Assembly: GCA_023146365.1 (NCBI GenBank)
Contig: JAGLCE010000112.1
Coordinates: forward strand, 1-23,030
DNA from: Endozoicomonadaceae bacterium
Lineage (GTDB): Bacteria > Pseudomonadota > Gammaproteobacteria > Pseudomonadales > Endozoicomonadaceae
Direction: 5' to 3'
DNA length: 23,030 nucleotides
Shown here: one piece after another, positions 5,838 through 13,998 of the stretch
How the letters are laid out: every line of letters begins with the position of its first letter
Numbering within the stretch: the stretch's first letter is position 1
Made by a program: the position numbers and the translations under genes
Notes under the pieces: model-generated
Databases searched by the model: none
What the model was told of the DNA's origin: nothing
Seen by the model: only the letters and a program-made list of their open reading frames with translations

Positions 5838-8160
5838 ATTTTTCAATGTTAGATATAGTCAGATAGTGCGTTATACCTTTTAGCGTGTAAGAACACAGCT
5901 CCCCAGCATCGATCGTAGCGAGCAGATCGTGCGTAACATACTCCTTACCCTTCCCACAACTCTTAGGGATTGCCGATACTACCGTAAAGGCTTCTGAACA
6001 TTGTATGCCTAACTTAGCTAGTCTTTCCTTCCCTGCATTTATTGCAGCATCAACAGTTGAATAACCAGAATCTACGTTTAATTGAATCATGTCTTTAGCT
6101 GTACTTTCTTTGTTATCCCCTCCTCCTACGGCTCCTTCGTTAGCACTGTCAAATTTACCTTTATCTGTTGTTTCAGCACTTTCATCGGTACCTTTTTTAG
6201 AGTTTTCGGGCAGTTGTTGCGCAGCTATTTTATCTTTAGGTATTCTATTTTTCTCGGCATCTGTGTCATCAGAGCCATTCAAAATATCCATATTTTCCGA
6301 CTTATTAGCAACATCATCATTCTTCGGGAAATAAAGATTATTAGTATCATTATCTATAATAATATCCTGACCACGCACCACTCCATCCCCTTTATTTTTC
6401 TCACCCATTGCTGCTTTTGGTATGGTAGTTTCTTCAGGTATTCCTGTGTTGCTTTGGTCAGTATTTTGAGCTTGTTGATTACCTTGTTGCATCAGGCTTG
6501 CCCATTTCTGCTCAAATTGATTCAATGTGAGTCCGTCAGGTGGATTGGATCCTGTCCAACCTACCAGATGTAATTTGGGGAGTATGCCATCTCTCTTTAG
6601 ATTTTTTAGTCTATCATCTTGCATTGCACTATAAAGACCTTGCGCCATATCCTCACCGGATCCTCCAAAAATGCTACATCCAATAAAACAACAAACGATT
6701 TCTTCTTTTGGATTTTTAGAGCCAGATTCAAAAAGTTCTATCCACGCGTTTTTAAATATTTCTCTATAATCTTGCAAGGTGATAGCATTCTTCGGCCGTG
6801 AAATCTGATGTTTAATTGGAGCAACAACATTATGTATTCTTTGACAATTAGGTTGATCTTCCCCCAAATGATAAGAGCCGGTAGTTATACAGACACCCTC
6901 TTTAGTCATACGATGGGCTATTAATATTTGACAGTCATTTTCATAAGTTCCGCCTGCCTTCTTTTTCAAGACTGCTGCGATCCCACCGCCATGACTCATC
7001 AAACTATTCGCCGCATTGACTACCGAATAAGGTTTTCCTCTTTGCGTACTCTCAAAATGCTCTTTAGCATAGCCTAACATTCCGTGGTAGTGCATGGAGA
7101 CTGTAATATCTGGAATATTTCCACCACCCTTAAGTGATTTCGTAAACTCAGCTGTCCTAGTTATCTTGACCACATTAGGTTGTTCAATTGCTGGATTTTC
7201 TACCTTATTATTAACAGGAGGAACATTACCTTCATTAACAGGAGGAGCATTACCTTTATTAACAGGAGGAGCATTACCTTTATTAACAGGAGGAACATTC
7301 GTCGTTGTGTTTTTATCTAAATTATCATTTCCCTCTACACCGAAACGAGTACCACTACTTACTTTCTCTCCGCCTGATACGCTGTTTTGTGTGCCGTATT
7401 TTTTTACGGAAGGTGCGCCTTTTCCTCCGGCCGATGATGGAAACAAATTTGTACCTTGCTTGCTCACCACAGTAACCTTCCCTGCAGCACCTAACGTATC
7501 AGCCATTTCCGAACATACTGCTTGACCATTTGCGATGATGCTTATATCCCTTCTGGTTGCAGGAGGGAACAAGTAGACTTGTTCAGCATGCTCTTTAGAG
7601 TCTGTTAATTTAATAACAGCATCAATATAAAGATTTTGTAGCTCCACAGTTGTTGTAGACTTAATGTCTACTGGTAGTATTACAATCTTCGTAATACCAT
7701 TTTGGTTTTCTTCCAAATTGATGACCGACACCTCACCTTTATGTGGCTTATTATTCCTCATCATTTCCTCTAAATCAGCTTTTATTTCCTTATTAAGCAT
7801 TGCCAATGCGGTACTCTGGTTCATCTTTGGCCATTCACTTAAAGGCGGACCGGACAACACAATTACTTTTTGCTCTCCTTTTCTATCTATAACATTTTTT
7901 AAAGTGATTTCTTCATAGGTGAACGTTGGCGCCGTAGATGTCGACCTATCAAATAAGGCAGTTTTACTGGCAAAACTGTTCTTCCCCCACTTACTCAATG
8001 AAAGCTGATTACACGTTTCATCGTCGTGAGCAACCCTTATTATTCGAGCAAACGCTAACACTACTTTCCACACGCACGCAGATCTCCTCGATGCCTTAGA
8101 GAGCTGAAACAAGCTCAAAGAAATCGACTGCCTTAGCGTTAAATTAACCGGATTACTCAT
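5821..8160 (-). CDS. Macrodomain protein, PARP9/PARP14-like; candidate host-directed effector
   Basis: A 779-residue protein. A macrodomain at about residues 340-540 is predicted to bind or hydrolyse ADP-ribose. It shows VVNAANSLMSHGGGIAA (ADP-ribose pocket), KEGVCITTGSYHL, IHNVVAPIK, and a late glycine loop (IFGGSGEDMAQGLYSAM). The HGGGIAA form resembles animal PARP9/14 macrodomains. Before it lie a basic N-terminus, a region at about 65-240 whose second half (ITKIVILPV to CSEMADTL) could be a worn macrodomain, and a linker with four 8-residue PPVN repeats. After it come an acidic low-complexity stretch and an unrecognised C-terminus (about 690-779). ATG 8160 has GAGG 11 bases upstream. The TGA at 5821 lies directly before RING/DTC sequence on the same strand, so the ancestral protein or operon was probably macro plus RING-DTC. 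No signal peptide. Macrodomain certain; effector role inferred. Confidence 0.85.
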   Translation of the reverse strand: MSNPVNLTLRQSISLSLFQLSKASRRSACVWKVVLAFARIIRVAHDDETCNQLSLSKWGKNSFASKTALFDRSTSTAPTFTYEEITLKNVIDRKGEQKVIVLSGPPLSEWPKMNQSTALAMLNKEIKADLEEMMRNNKPHKGEVSVINLEENQNGITKIVILPVDIKSTTTVELQNLYIDAVIKLTDSKEHAEQVYLFPPATRRDISIIANGQAVCSEMADTLGAAGKVTVVSKQGTNLFPSSAGGKGAPSVKKYGTQNSVSGGEKVSSGTRFGVEGNDNLDKNTTTNVPPVNKGNAPPVNKGNAPPVNEGNVPPVNNKVENPAIEQPNVVKITRTAEFTKSLKGGGNIPDITVSMHYHGMLGYAKEHFESTQRGKPYSVVNAANSLMSHGGGIAAVLKKKAGGTYENDCQILIAHRMTKEGVCITTGSYHLGEDQPNCQRIHNVVAPIKHQISRPKNAITLQDYREIFKNAWIELFESGSKNPKEEIVCCFIGCSIFGGSGEDMAQGLYSAMQDDRLKNLKRDGILPKLHLVGWTGSNPPDGLTLNQFEQKWASLMQQGNQQAQNTDQSNTGIPEETTIPKAAMGEKNKGDGVVRGQDIIIDNDTNNLYFPKNDDVANKSENMDILNGSDDTDAEKNRIPKDKIAAQQLPENSKKGTDESAETTDKGKFDSANEGAVGGGDNKESTAKDMIQLNVDSGYSTVDAAINAGKERLAKLGIQCSEAFTVVSAIPKSCGKGKEYVTHDLLATIDAGELCSYTLKGITHYLTISNIEKYAEGK
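7210..7305. repeat. Four tandem 24-base units encoding an 8-residue repeat
   Basis: Units start at 7210, 7234, 7258 and 7282, each opening attaacaggagga. Units two and three are identical. On the coding (minus) strand they give PPVN-(K/E)-G-N-(A/V) repeats, a proline-rich spacer just before the macrodomain. Perfect units and preserved frame suggest recent slippage. Confidence 0.9.
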
Positions 8161-8178
8161 AAGATTAAGTACCTCAAT

Positions 8179-8207
8179 AACATAAAGTTGACTTTAAATA
8201 GCTACAA
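8179..8207 (-). promoter_or_regulatory. Possible promoter of the macrodomain gene
   Basis: On the minus strand, TTGTAG (8207-8202) and TATGTT (8184-8179) are 17 bases apart. Transcription would start only about 12 bases before the ATG, leaving just enough room for the GAGG ribosome binding site. Both hexamers are imperfect. Confidence 0.25.
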
Positions 8208-8446
8208 ACAATAAACACCTACCTAAATTAACAGCCAATTGCATGAATTAAAATAACATCCACTGCATATAGACCACCGTATTCTTCTTGGTCGCCACTT
8301 ACTTAATTTGTGCCACTACAAATTGTTCGACAGCACTCATTCAACAAAGTTCAATTTATTACATGAATCCGTGATCTTGAATGCTTTGATTTACATCTGA
8401 AATGCATAACTTGAAATGGTAAAAGAGGCGGTCATTCATCTGTAGT

Positions 8447-8719
8447 TTAATCATTTTTCTCCGGCAAGAGATGCAGCAATGAGTTGACTGAGCCTTTGAT
8501 GGTCTTGTCATCAAAGGCAACCATTCTTACCGTCAGACAGATCAAATCTGGTAATAACATCCCGTAGCCACTGGATAAAAATCAGGCGAAACTTGTCAGA
8601 CTCAATGACCGCAAAGAGCCGATTGAAAGTAATAGAAACAGAAATATCACCTAGTAGCTTCAGATGCCTTTGAAGTCACTTTTCTTTCATCACGGCGAAC
8701 TATCGAATACTGCTCCAAT
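8447..8719 (-). mobile_element. Remnant of an ISAs1-family transposase N-terminus, copy 2
   Basis: With frame changes the minus strand reads LKLLGDISVSITFNRLFAVI, ESDKFRLIFIQWLRDVI, and after a stop VAFDDKTIKGSVNSLL. This follows the ISAs1/H-repeat pattern up to the first catalytic region, usually written (I/V)AIDGKT(L/I)(R/K)GS. The rest of the transposase is missing. It is in direct orientation with copy 1, so the two bracket the macro/DTC locus. A tgaatccgtga at 8364-8374, also found at 22822-22832, may mark an element end. The rest of 8208-9006 holds the xerD promoter and no gene that I can see. Confidence 0.75.
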
Positions 8720-8878
8720 TTGGGAGTCAGTAAAAAACGCCATTTTACAGTGCTCAGACTGTTTGACTGTTCAAACAACATTCATATTTTGCTCTGAAGA
8801 AGTGGGCTATTTGAGACAAGATTGTGAGTTTTGAAAAGTAAGTTTTTACACACTGCACTGTTAGTAACTTAATTATTA

Positions 8879-8906
8879 TTGACGCATGTATTTTATGAAA
8901 TAAAAT
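8879..8906 (+). promoter_or_regulatory. Putative sigma-70 promoter of xerD-dsbC
   Basis: TTGACG (8879-8884) and TAAAAT (8901-8906) are 16 bases apart, each one mismatch from consensus. They lie about 100 bases before xerD in AT-rich DNA. A weak hairpin (CCACTC 8910-8915 with GAGTGG 8928-8933) falls in the leader, with no T-run to make it a terminator. Confidence 0.5.
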
Positions 8907-9006
8907 GTTCCACTCCTAGAAACCGTTGAGTGGCTAGGAAAGCTGTTTCAATCACTGCTATTTTATTGTATAGTTCGGGGTATATCCTCCAGCAGCTCTC
9001 TTTTGT

Positions 9007-9906
9007 TTGTTTAAACCGGACAGTAGTGAATTGATCAGTTTATTTATTGAGAACCTTTGGTTGGAGAAAGGCTTGTCGGACAATAGTCAGTCGGCTTATC
9101 GTAGGGATTTAGTTCAGCTCTCTAACTGGCTTGAGAAGAACAACAAGAAACTGGTAGATGCAGACCATCTCTTGCTTCAGCAGTTTCTGGGCTGGCGGAA
9201 TGAGCAAGCCTACAGTGCCCGATCCAATGCAAGAATGCTATCCGCCATTCGCGGTTTTTACCGCTACCTGTTACGCCATGAGTTAATCAGTGAAGATCCG
9301 GTTTGTCTCATTGAATCACCCAAACTGGGGCTGCACCTACCACAAATGCTCAGTGAGGCAGATGTGGAGGCATTACTGGCTACACCGATGACTGATCGAC
9401 CGTTAGAGTTTCGTGATCGTGCCATGCTGGAGTTACTGTATGCCAGTGGCTTGCGTGTCTCGGAGCTGGTTGGGTTAAGAACGAGTAGCATTAATCTCCG
9501 ACAAGGCGTGATTCGTGTGTTGGGCAAAGGCAACAAAGAGCGTCTTGTGCCCTTGGGAGAAAATGCCCTAGATTGGCTGGAACGGTATCTCGCTGGTGCC
9601 AGATTGCAGTTAATGGGAGGTCATCGAACTGATGCGCTGTTTCCAGGACGAAGGGGGAGGCCTATGACCCGCCAAACCTTTTGGTACCGTATCAAAAAGT
9701 ATGCACTGAAAGCTGAGATCGACAAACCATTGTCACCCCATACACTACGACATGCGTTTGCTACTCATCTGCTAAACCATGGCGCAGATCTACGTGTGGT
9801 GCAGTTGTTACTTGGGCATAGTGATCTGTCTACGACGCAGATCTATACTCATGTGGCCAGACATCGGCTGCAGCAACTGCATGCAGAACATCACCCAAGA
9901 GGGTGA
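9007..9906 (+). CDS. xerD: Site-specific tyrosine recombinase XerD
   Basis: With XerC, resolves chromosome dimers at dif during division. The 299-residue protein has the SAM-like core-binding domain (about 8-95; LWLEKGLSDNSQSAYRRDL) and the catalytic domain. Catalytic residues are visible: Arg in ASGLRVSEL, Lys in GKGNKERLVPL, His245 and Arg248 in HTLRHAFATHLL, His271 in LLGHSDLSTTQIYTH and nucleophile Tyr280. The start is a TTG with no clear Shine-Dalgarno, but its distance to the conserved LWLEK segment fits XerD. Order xerD-dsbC-hom-thrC is as in Pseudomonas, and XerD rather than XerC is chosen on context and sequence. Confidence 0.95.
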   Translation: MFKPDSSELISLFIENLWLEKGLSDNSQSAYRRDLVQLSNWLEKNNKKLVDADHLLLQQFLGWRNEQAYSARSNARMLSAIRGFYRYLLRHELISEDPVCLIESPKLGLHLPQMLSEADVEALLATPMTDRPLEFRDRAMLELLYASGLRVSELVGLRTSSINLRQGVIRVLGKGNKERLVPLGENALDWLERYLAGARLQLMGGHRTDALFPGRRGRPMTRQTFWYRIKKYALKAEIDKPLSPHTLRHAFATHLLNHGADLRVVQLLLGHSDLSTTQIYTHVARHRLQQLHAEHHPRG

Positions 9907-10009
9907 CGATTGATCAATTTCGTTTCGTGAAATCGGTGTTGAATTTGAACACTATGAGCTAAACCTAACTGATTACGTTATTTAATATTTATAAAATATA
10001 AGGGTGCTT

Positions 10010-10816
10010 ATGCGATTTTTTTGGGTTGTCGTTACATCGATATTTCTACTGCTCTCTACTGGAGGGCATGCTGGAGAAACGCCTTCTGACGAAAAGCATC
10101 ATGCTGAAGATGCAGCTTCCGCTGCAGTCGCCGTAAAGGTAGGGCCCGAGCTCATTCGGACTCGTTTGGAAGCTCTGAATTCAGCAGTACTGATTAACTC
10201 TATCACAGAGACACCATTGGCAGGGATTTATGAGGTGTTGCTGTCCAGCAGCGACGTCTTGTATGTCAGTGAAGATGGGCAATACCTCTTTCAGGGGAAT
10301 ATGCTAAAGCTGGAGGGCGACAAGATTGACAACCTGACCAATAACGTAAGGACAAAAGCCATCAAAACAAAACTCGCCAATATTCCAAAGGATGAGATGA
10401 TTATCTTTTCCCCGAAAGGCGAGACAAAAGCAGTTATTTACTCCTTCACTGATGTCGATTGCGGCTACTGTCGCAAGTTTCATGGCGAGATAGATAAGCT
10501 CCATCAATTTGGTATTGAGTTACGCTACCTAGCGTTTCCCCGTGGAGGAAAACGAGCTCCTTCCTATACAAAGATGGTGTCAGCCTGGTGTTCAGAGGAT
10601 CGCAAGCACGCAATGACAACGCTCAAAAATGGTGAATCAATTCCCAATAAAAACTGCCGGAACCCCATTGACAAGCAATATCAGCTTGGAAATGATATAG
10701 GCGTTCGGGGAACTCCATCGATCTTCCTGGAAGATGGCACTTCGATTCCTGGCTACAGACCCGCTGCCGATATTGCTCGGATGCTCGGTTTGTCACAAAA
10801 TAAAAAAAGTAGCTAG
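10010..10816 (+). CDS. dsbC: Periplasmic thiol:disulfide interchange protein DsbC
   Basis: Disulfide isomerase that reshuffles wrong disulfides in periplasmic proteins, kept reduced by DsbD. The 268-residue precursor has a signal peptide (MRFFWVVVTSIFLLLSTGGH, cleavage likely after GHA). An N-terminal dimerisation domain follows, then a thioredoxin-fold domain with active site CGYC in DVDCGYCRKFH and the cis-proline segment RGTPSIFLEDG. Two further cysteines (AWCSED and KNCRNP) match the structural disulfide. A GTG at 10004 is in frame, but AAGGG sits five bases before ATG 10010, which is preferred. It follows xerD by about 100 bases, as in other gammaproteobacteria. Confidence 0.94.
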   Translation: MRFFWVVVTSIFLLLSTGGHAGETPSDEKHHAEDAASAAVAVKVGPELIRTRLEALNSAVLINSITETPLAGIYEVLLSSSDVLYVSEDGQYLFQGNMLKLEGDKIDNLTNNVRTKAIKTKLANIPKDEMIIFSPKGETKAVIYSFTDVDCGYCRKFHGEIDKLHQFGIELRYLAFPRGGKRAPSYTKMVSAWCSEDRKHAMTTLKNGESIPNKNCRNPIDKQYQLGNDIGVRGTPSIFLEDGTSIPGYRPAADIARMLGLSQNKKSS

Positions 10817-10865
10817 ATATAACTAAAGCGTAATACCTGCTTTTATTATTAGCTTTTTGTTGTTT

Positions 10866-10890
10866 GCACCATTCAATATGGTGCTTTGTC
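10866..10890 (+). terminator. Probable terminator after dsbC
   Basis: GCACCAT (10866-10872), loop TCAAT, then ATGGTGC (10878-10884) form a perfect 7-base stem followed by a weak TTTGTCT tract. It lies 50 bases after the dsbC stop. The short T-run keeps confidence moderate. Confidence 0.5.
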
Positions 10891-10988
10891 TACCTTTCCT
10901 GAATAGTCTGCGTCGGTCATCTAAACCCTGATGTCTATACCGTCTGCTTATCATCATTAAACGGTCGCAGACTGCCTGATATTGGGGC

Positions 10989-10994
10989 TATAAT
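10989..10994 (+). promoter_or_regulatory. Possible -10 box upstream of hom
   Basis: A perfect TATAAT lies about 90 bases before hom, downstream of the likely dsbC terminator. No good -35 is seen 16-18 bases upstream, so it may need an activator or be chance. Confidence 0.25.
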
Positions 10995-11079
10995 CGGTCA
11001 CCTGTCGAATTTATCAGTCAGACGCTTATAACGATAAAACAAACGATAAAACCATAGTCGCTTCAGTCGACACATCACC

Positions 11080-12396
11080 ATGCGGGGTGCCAGTTTGAAA
11101 CCGGTCAGAGTAGGAATCTGCGGGCTGGGGACAGTCGGTAGTGGAACCGTGAATGTTCTTGTCCGAAACCGTAAAATAATTGCTCGGCGACTAGGGCGCA
11201 GTGTAGATATCGTGCAGATTGGAGCAAGACGGGATCATTCAACCTGTGACACGACTGATATCGATGTTACTCAGGATATATTTGATGTTGCGAATAATCC
11301 CAAGGTCGACATTCTGGTTGAGTTAATTGGTGGCTATGAGACCGCCAAATCACTAATTCTAACCGCCATCGCCAATGGCAAACACATTGTAACAGCCAAC
11401 AAGGCGTTGATCGCTCAACATGGTAATGAGATATTTGCCGCAGCGCGTGAGCAGTGCGTTATTGTTGCTTATGAGGCTGGTGTGGCTGGTGGAATCCCTG
11501 CGATCAAAATTCTACGAGAAGGTCTGGTGGCTAACCGTATTCAGTGGCTGGCTGGTATCATCAACGGTACCAGCAATTTCATTTTGACAGAAATGCACGA
11601 CAAAGGCAGTTCTTTTAATGATGCTCTGAAGCTGGCTCAAAAGATGGGGTATGCTGAAAGCGTCCCGACGTTCGATATTGAAGGCACTGATTCCGCCCAT
11701 AAATTAACCATTCTTGCCGCCAATGCGTTTGGTATTCCCTTGCAGTTCGATAACGTCTACATTGAAGGCATCCGTGCGATCACCCCGCAGGATATTCAGT
11801 ATGCCTCGGAACTGGGTTATCGGATAAAACACTTGGGAATTGCTCGCTTTTCAGATGAGGGTGTGGAGCTGCGTGTACATCCAACGTTAGTGCCAGAAAA
11901 ACACCTATTGGCAAGTGTGGACGGCGTAATGAATGCCGTTTTAATAGAAGCTGACGTCACTGGACAGACGCTATATTACGGCCCCGGTGCTGGTAGCGAA
12001 GCAACGGCCTCTGCGGTCATTGCAGATATTATTGATGTGGCGAGGTTGCAGCAATCACCCGCTTCTGCGGTTCCGCCTTTGGGCTTTGTTGAGACAGACA
12101 GTCGTACAACCATTCTGCCTGTCACGAAAATCTGTTGTAGCTACTATCTGCGTCTCCATGTCAGTGATCATCCCGGTGTGCTGGCCCGCATCACCGAAGT
12201 GTTAAGTCATAACGGGTTCAATATTAATGCCCTCATACAGAAAGAAGCGCGAAAAGGTGATGATTATGCAGACATTGTGGTTCTTATCCATGATGTTTGC
12301 GAGGCGGTTCTGGATGTCGCAATGGTAGAACTGGAAAATCTTGACGATGTGATGGGCTCAATTATTCGAGTTCGCGTTGATCCACTCAACCATTGA
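11080..12396 (+). CDS. hom: Homoserine dehydrogenase
   Basis: Reduces aspartate semialdehyde to homoserine with NAD(P)H, the branch point to threonine and methionine. The protein has an N-terminal Rossmann domain (VGICGLGTVGSGTVNVL, TANKALIAQHGNEIF), a catalytic domain (GVAGGIPAIKILREGL, IINGTSNFILTEM, DIEGTDSAHKLTILAANAFG) and a C-terminal ACT domain (about 355-430; YYLRLHVSDHPGVLARITEV) for allosteric control, usually by threonine. It is the monofunctional form without aspartokinase. The span uses ATG 11080. A TTG at 11095 has GGGGTG just upstream and gives MKPVRVGICGLGTVG, the usual beginning, so it may be the true start. thrC follows after 83 bases. Confidence 0.96.
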   Translation: MRGASLKPVRVGICGLGTVGSGTVNVLVRNRKIIARRLGRSVDIVQIGARRDHSTCDTTDIDVTQDIFDVANNPKVDILVELIGGYETAKSLILTAIANGKHIVTANKALIAQHGNEIFAAAREQCVIVAYEAGVAGGIPAIKILREGLVANRIQWLAGIINGTSNFILTEMHDKGSSFNDALKLAQKMGYAESVPTFDIEGTDSAHKLTILAANAFGIPLQFDNVYIEGIRAITPQDIQYASELGYRIKHLGIARFSDEGVELRVHPTLVPEKHLLASVDGVMNAVLIEADVTGQTLYYGPGAGSEATASAVIADIIDVARLQQSPASAVPPLGFVETDSRTTILPVTKICCSYYLRLHVSDHPGVLARITEVLSHNGFNINALIQKEARKGDDYADIVVLIHDVCEAVLDVAMVELENLDDVMGSIIRVRVDPLNH

Positions 12397-12479
12397 TATA
12401 AAACCTGTCGCCCTACTCACTTCCTGTGAGCAAATGACAGACGCTGCGGTCATAAAAACGAAAGTAGCTGGAATGTGGT

Positions 12480-13874
12480 ATGAAATACATCAGTACTCGC
12501 GGCACTGCTCCTGTTCTAGACTTTGAGAGTGTGCTACTTGCAGGTCTCGCGTCAGATGGTGGCCTTTATGTTCCTGAGCAGCTGCCCCAGTTTATCCCTG
12601 AGCAGATCACCAAATTTGCAGGGCTCTCGTATGCAGGCCTAGCCTTTGAGATAATGGCTCCGTTTGTTGGCGGTACGATTCCTGATAACACACTCCGTGC
12701 CATCATTGATGAAACCTATGCGGGCTTCAGGCATAGCGCTGTGGCTCCTCTCATTCAGATTGGATCCAATGAATGGGTGATGGAGCTATTCCATGGACCG
12801 ACATTGGCATTCAAGGATTTTGCCCTGCAACTGCTCGGCCGCTTGCTGGATCATTGTCTGACGCAGCGGGATGAAAAGGCAGTGATTTTGGGCGCCACCT
12901 CTGGCGATACCGGTTCTGCTGCCATTGAGGGTTGCCGCCACAGTGATCATGTCGATCTCTTTATCTTACACCCTCATAACTGGGTCTCTGAGGTGCAGCG
13001 TCGACAGATGACGACGGTTCTTAGTGATCATATTCACAACGTGGCGATTAAAGGTAACTTTGATGACTGCCAAGCCATCGTAAAGGCCAGTTTTGCGGAG
13101 CAAGCGTTCCTGAAAGGTAAGCGTCGACTGGTAGCCGTCAACTCCATCAACTGGGCGCGGATCATGGCGCAGGTGGTCTATTACTTCCATGCGACGCTAT
13201 CGCTGGGAGGAGCAACACGTGCAGTCTCTTTTGCAGTTCCCACGGGAAATTTTGGTGATATATTTGCCGGTTATATCGCTAGAGGCATGGGGCTTCCCAT
13301 TCAAAAATTGATTGCTGGAACCAACCAAAACAATATTATTCATCGCTTCTTTAATGCCAACAGTTACCAGAAAGCATCACTGAAGCGCAGCTTGTCGCCA
13401 AGCATGGATATTATGGTGTCGAGCAACTTTGAGCGCTTGCTGTTTGATCTCCATGATCGTGATGGTAAAGCCGTGACGAATTTAATCGCAACATTTGATC
13501 AATTTGGCACCATCACGATTGATAATGCACGCTGGCAGTTGGCGAAAACTCTGTTCGACAGCCAGTGTGTCAGTGATGACGAAACGGTTGCTCTCATTCG
13601 GCAGGTCTTTGATCAGACCGGTTATCTTCTGGATCCTCACACGGCCATTGCTGTTAAGGCAGCTCGTGATTGCCATACCGCATCGGATCTACCGGTGATC
13701 ACTCTGGCAACGGCTCATCCGGTTAAATTCCCTGATGCGATTCTGGCGGCGGGACTGGATGTGCCGATGTTGCCGCATCATTTACTGGATCTTTATGATC
13801 GTAAAGAGCGGATGACGATACTACCCAACTCTCTGGCAGCGGTGCAGGAATGGATAGCGTCAACGCTCTGCTGA
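12480..13874 (+). CDS. thrC: Threonine synthase
   Basis: PLP enzyme converting O-phosphohomoserine to threonine, the last pathway step. The 464-residue protein begins MKYISTRGTAPVLDFESVLL and has the family landmarks SDGGLYVPEQLP, FHGPTLAFKDFALQLLGR (with the PLP-binding lysine), GATSGDTGSAAIEGCR, VPTGNFGDIFAGYIARGMGL and ATAHPVKFPDAI. It is the longer, gammaproteobacterial/fungal-type enzyme. It lies 83 bases after hom on the same strand, so both are probably co-transcribed. Confidence 0.97.
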   Translation: MKYISTRGTAPVLDFESVLLAGLASDGGLYVPEQLPQFIPEQITKFAGLSYAGLAFEIMAPFVGGTIPDNTLRAIIDETYAGFRHSAVAPLIQIGSNEWVMELFHGPTLAFKDFALQLLGRLLDHCLTQRDEKAVILGATSGDTGSAAIEGCRHSDHVDLFILHPHNWVSEVQRRQMTTVLSDHIHNVAIKGNFDDCQAIVKASFAEQAFLKGKRRLVAVNSINWARIMAQVVYYFHATLSLGGATRAVSFAVPTGNFGDIFAGYIARGMGLPIQKLIAGTNQNNIIHRFFNANSYQKASLKRSLSPSMDIMVSSNFERLLFDLHDRDGKAVTNLIATFDQFGTITIDNARWQLAKTLFDSQCVSDDETVALIRQVFDQTGYLLDPHTAIAVKAARDCHTASDLPVITLATAHPVKFPDAILAAGLDVPMLPHHLLDLYDRKERMTILPNSLAAVQEWIASTLC

Positions 13875-13998
13875 TCCTTATCGGTTTTGTCAGCTGGCCA
13901 GCCTGATGATGTTGCGAAGACTTCAGACTTCAATACTGATAAAATTCTCCTTTGACGAGCGCCTATGGTTTTCCTGTTCATTATTCAGTGACGCTTCT

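Noticed and set aside
7210..7305. CRISPR array
   Set aside because: The 24-base units are contiguous, without spacers, and code in frame for a proline-rich linker.
8910..8938. Hairpin upstream of xerD as a terminator
   Set aside because: The stem is 6 bases with a 12-base loop and no T-run follows; it lies just after a good promoter.
13906..13998. N-terminal extension of RecJ
   Set aside because: Homologues start near MTLSIVQ; ATG 13999 gives the usual 578 residues.
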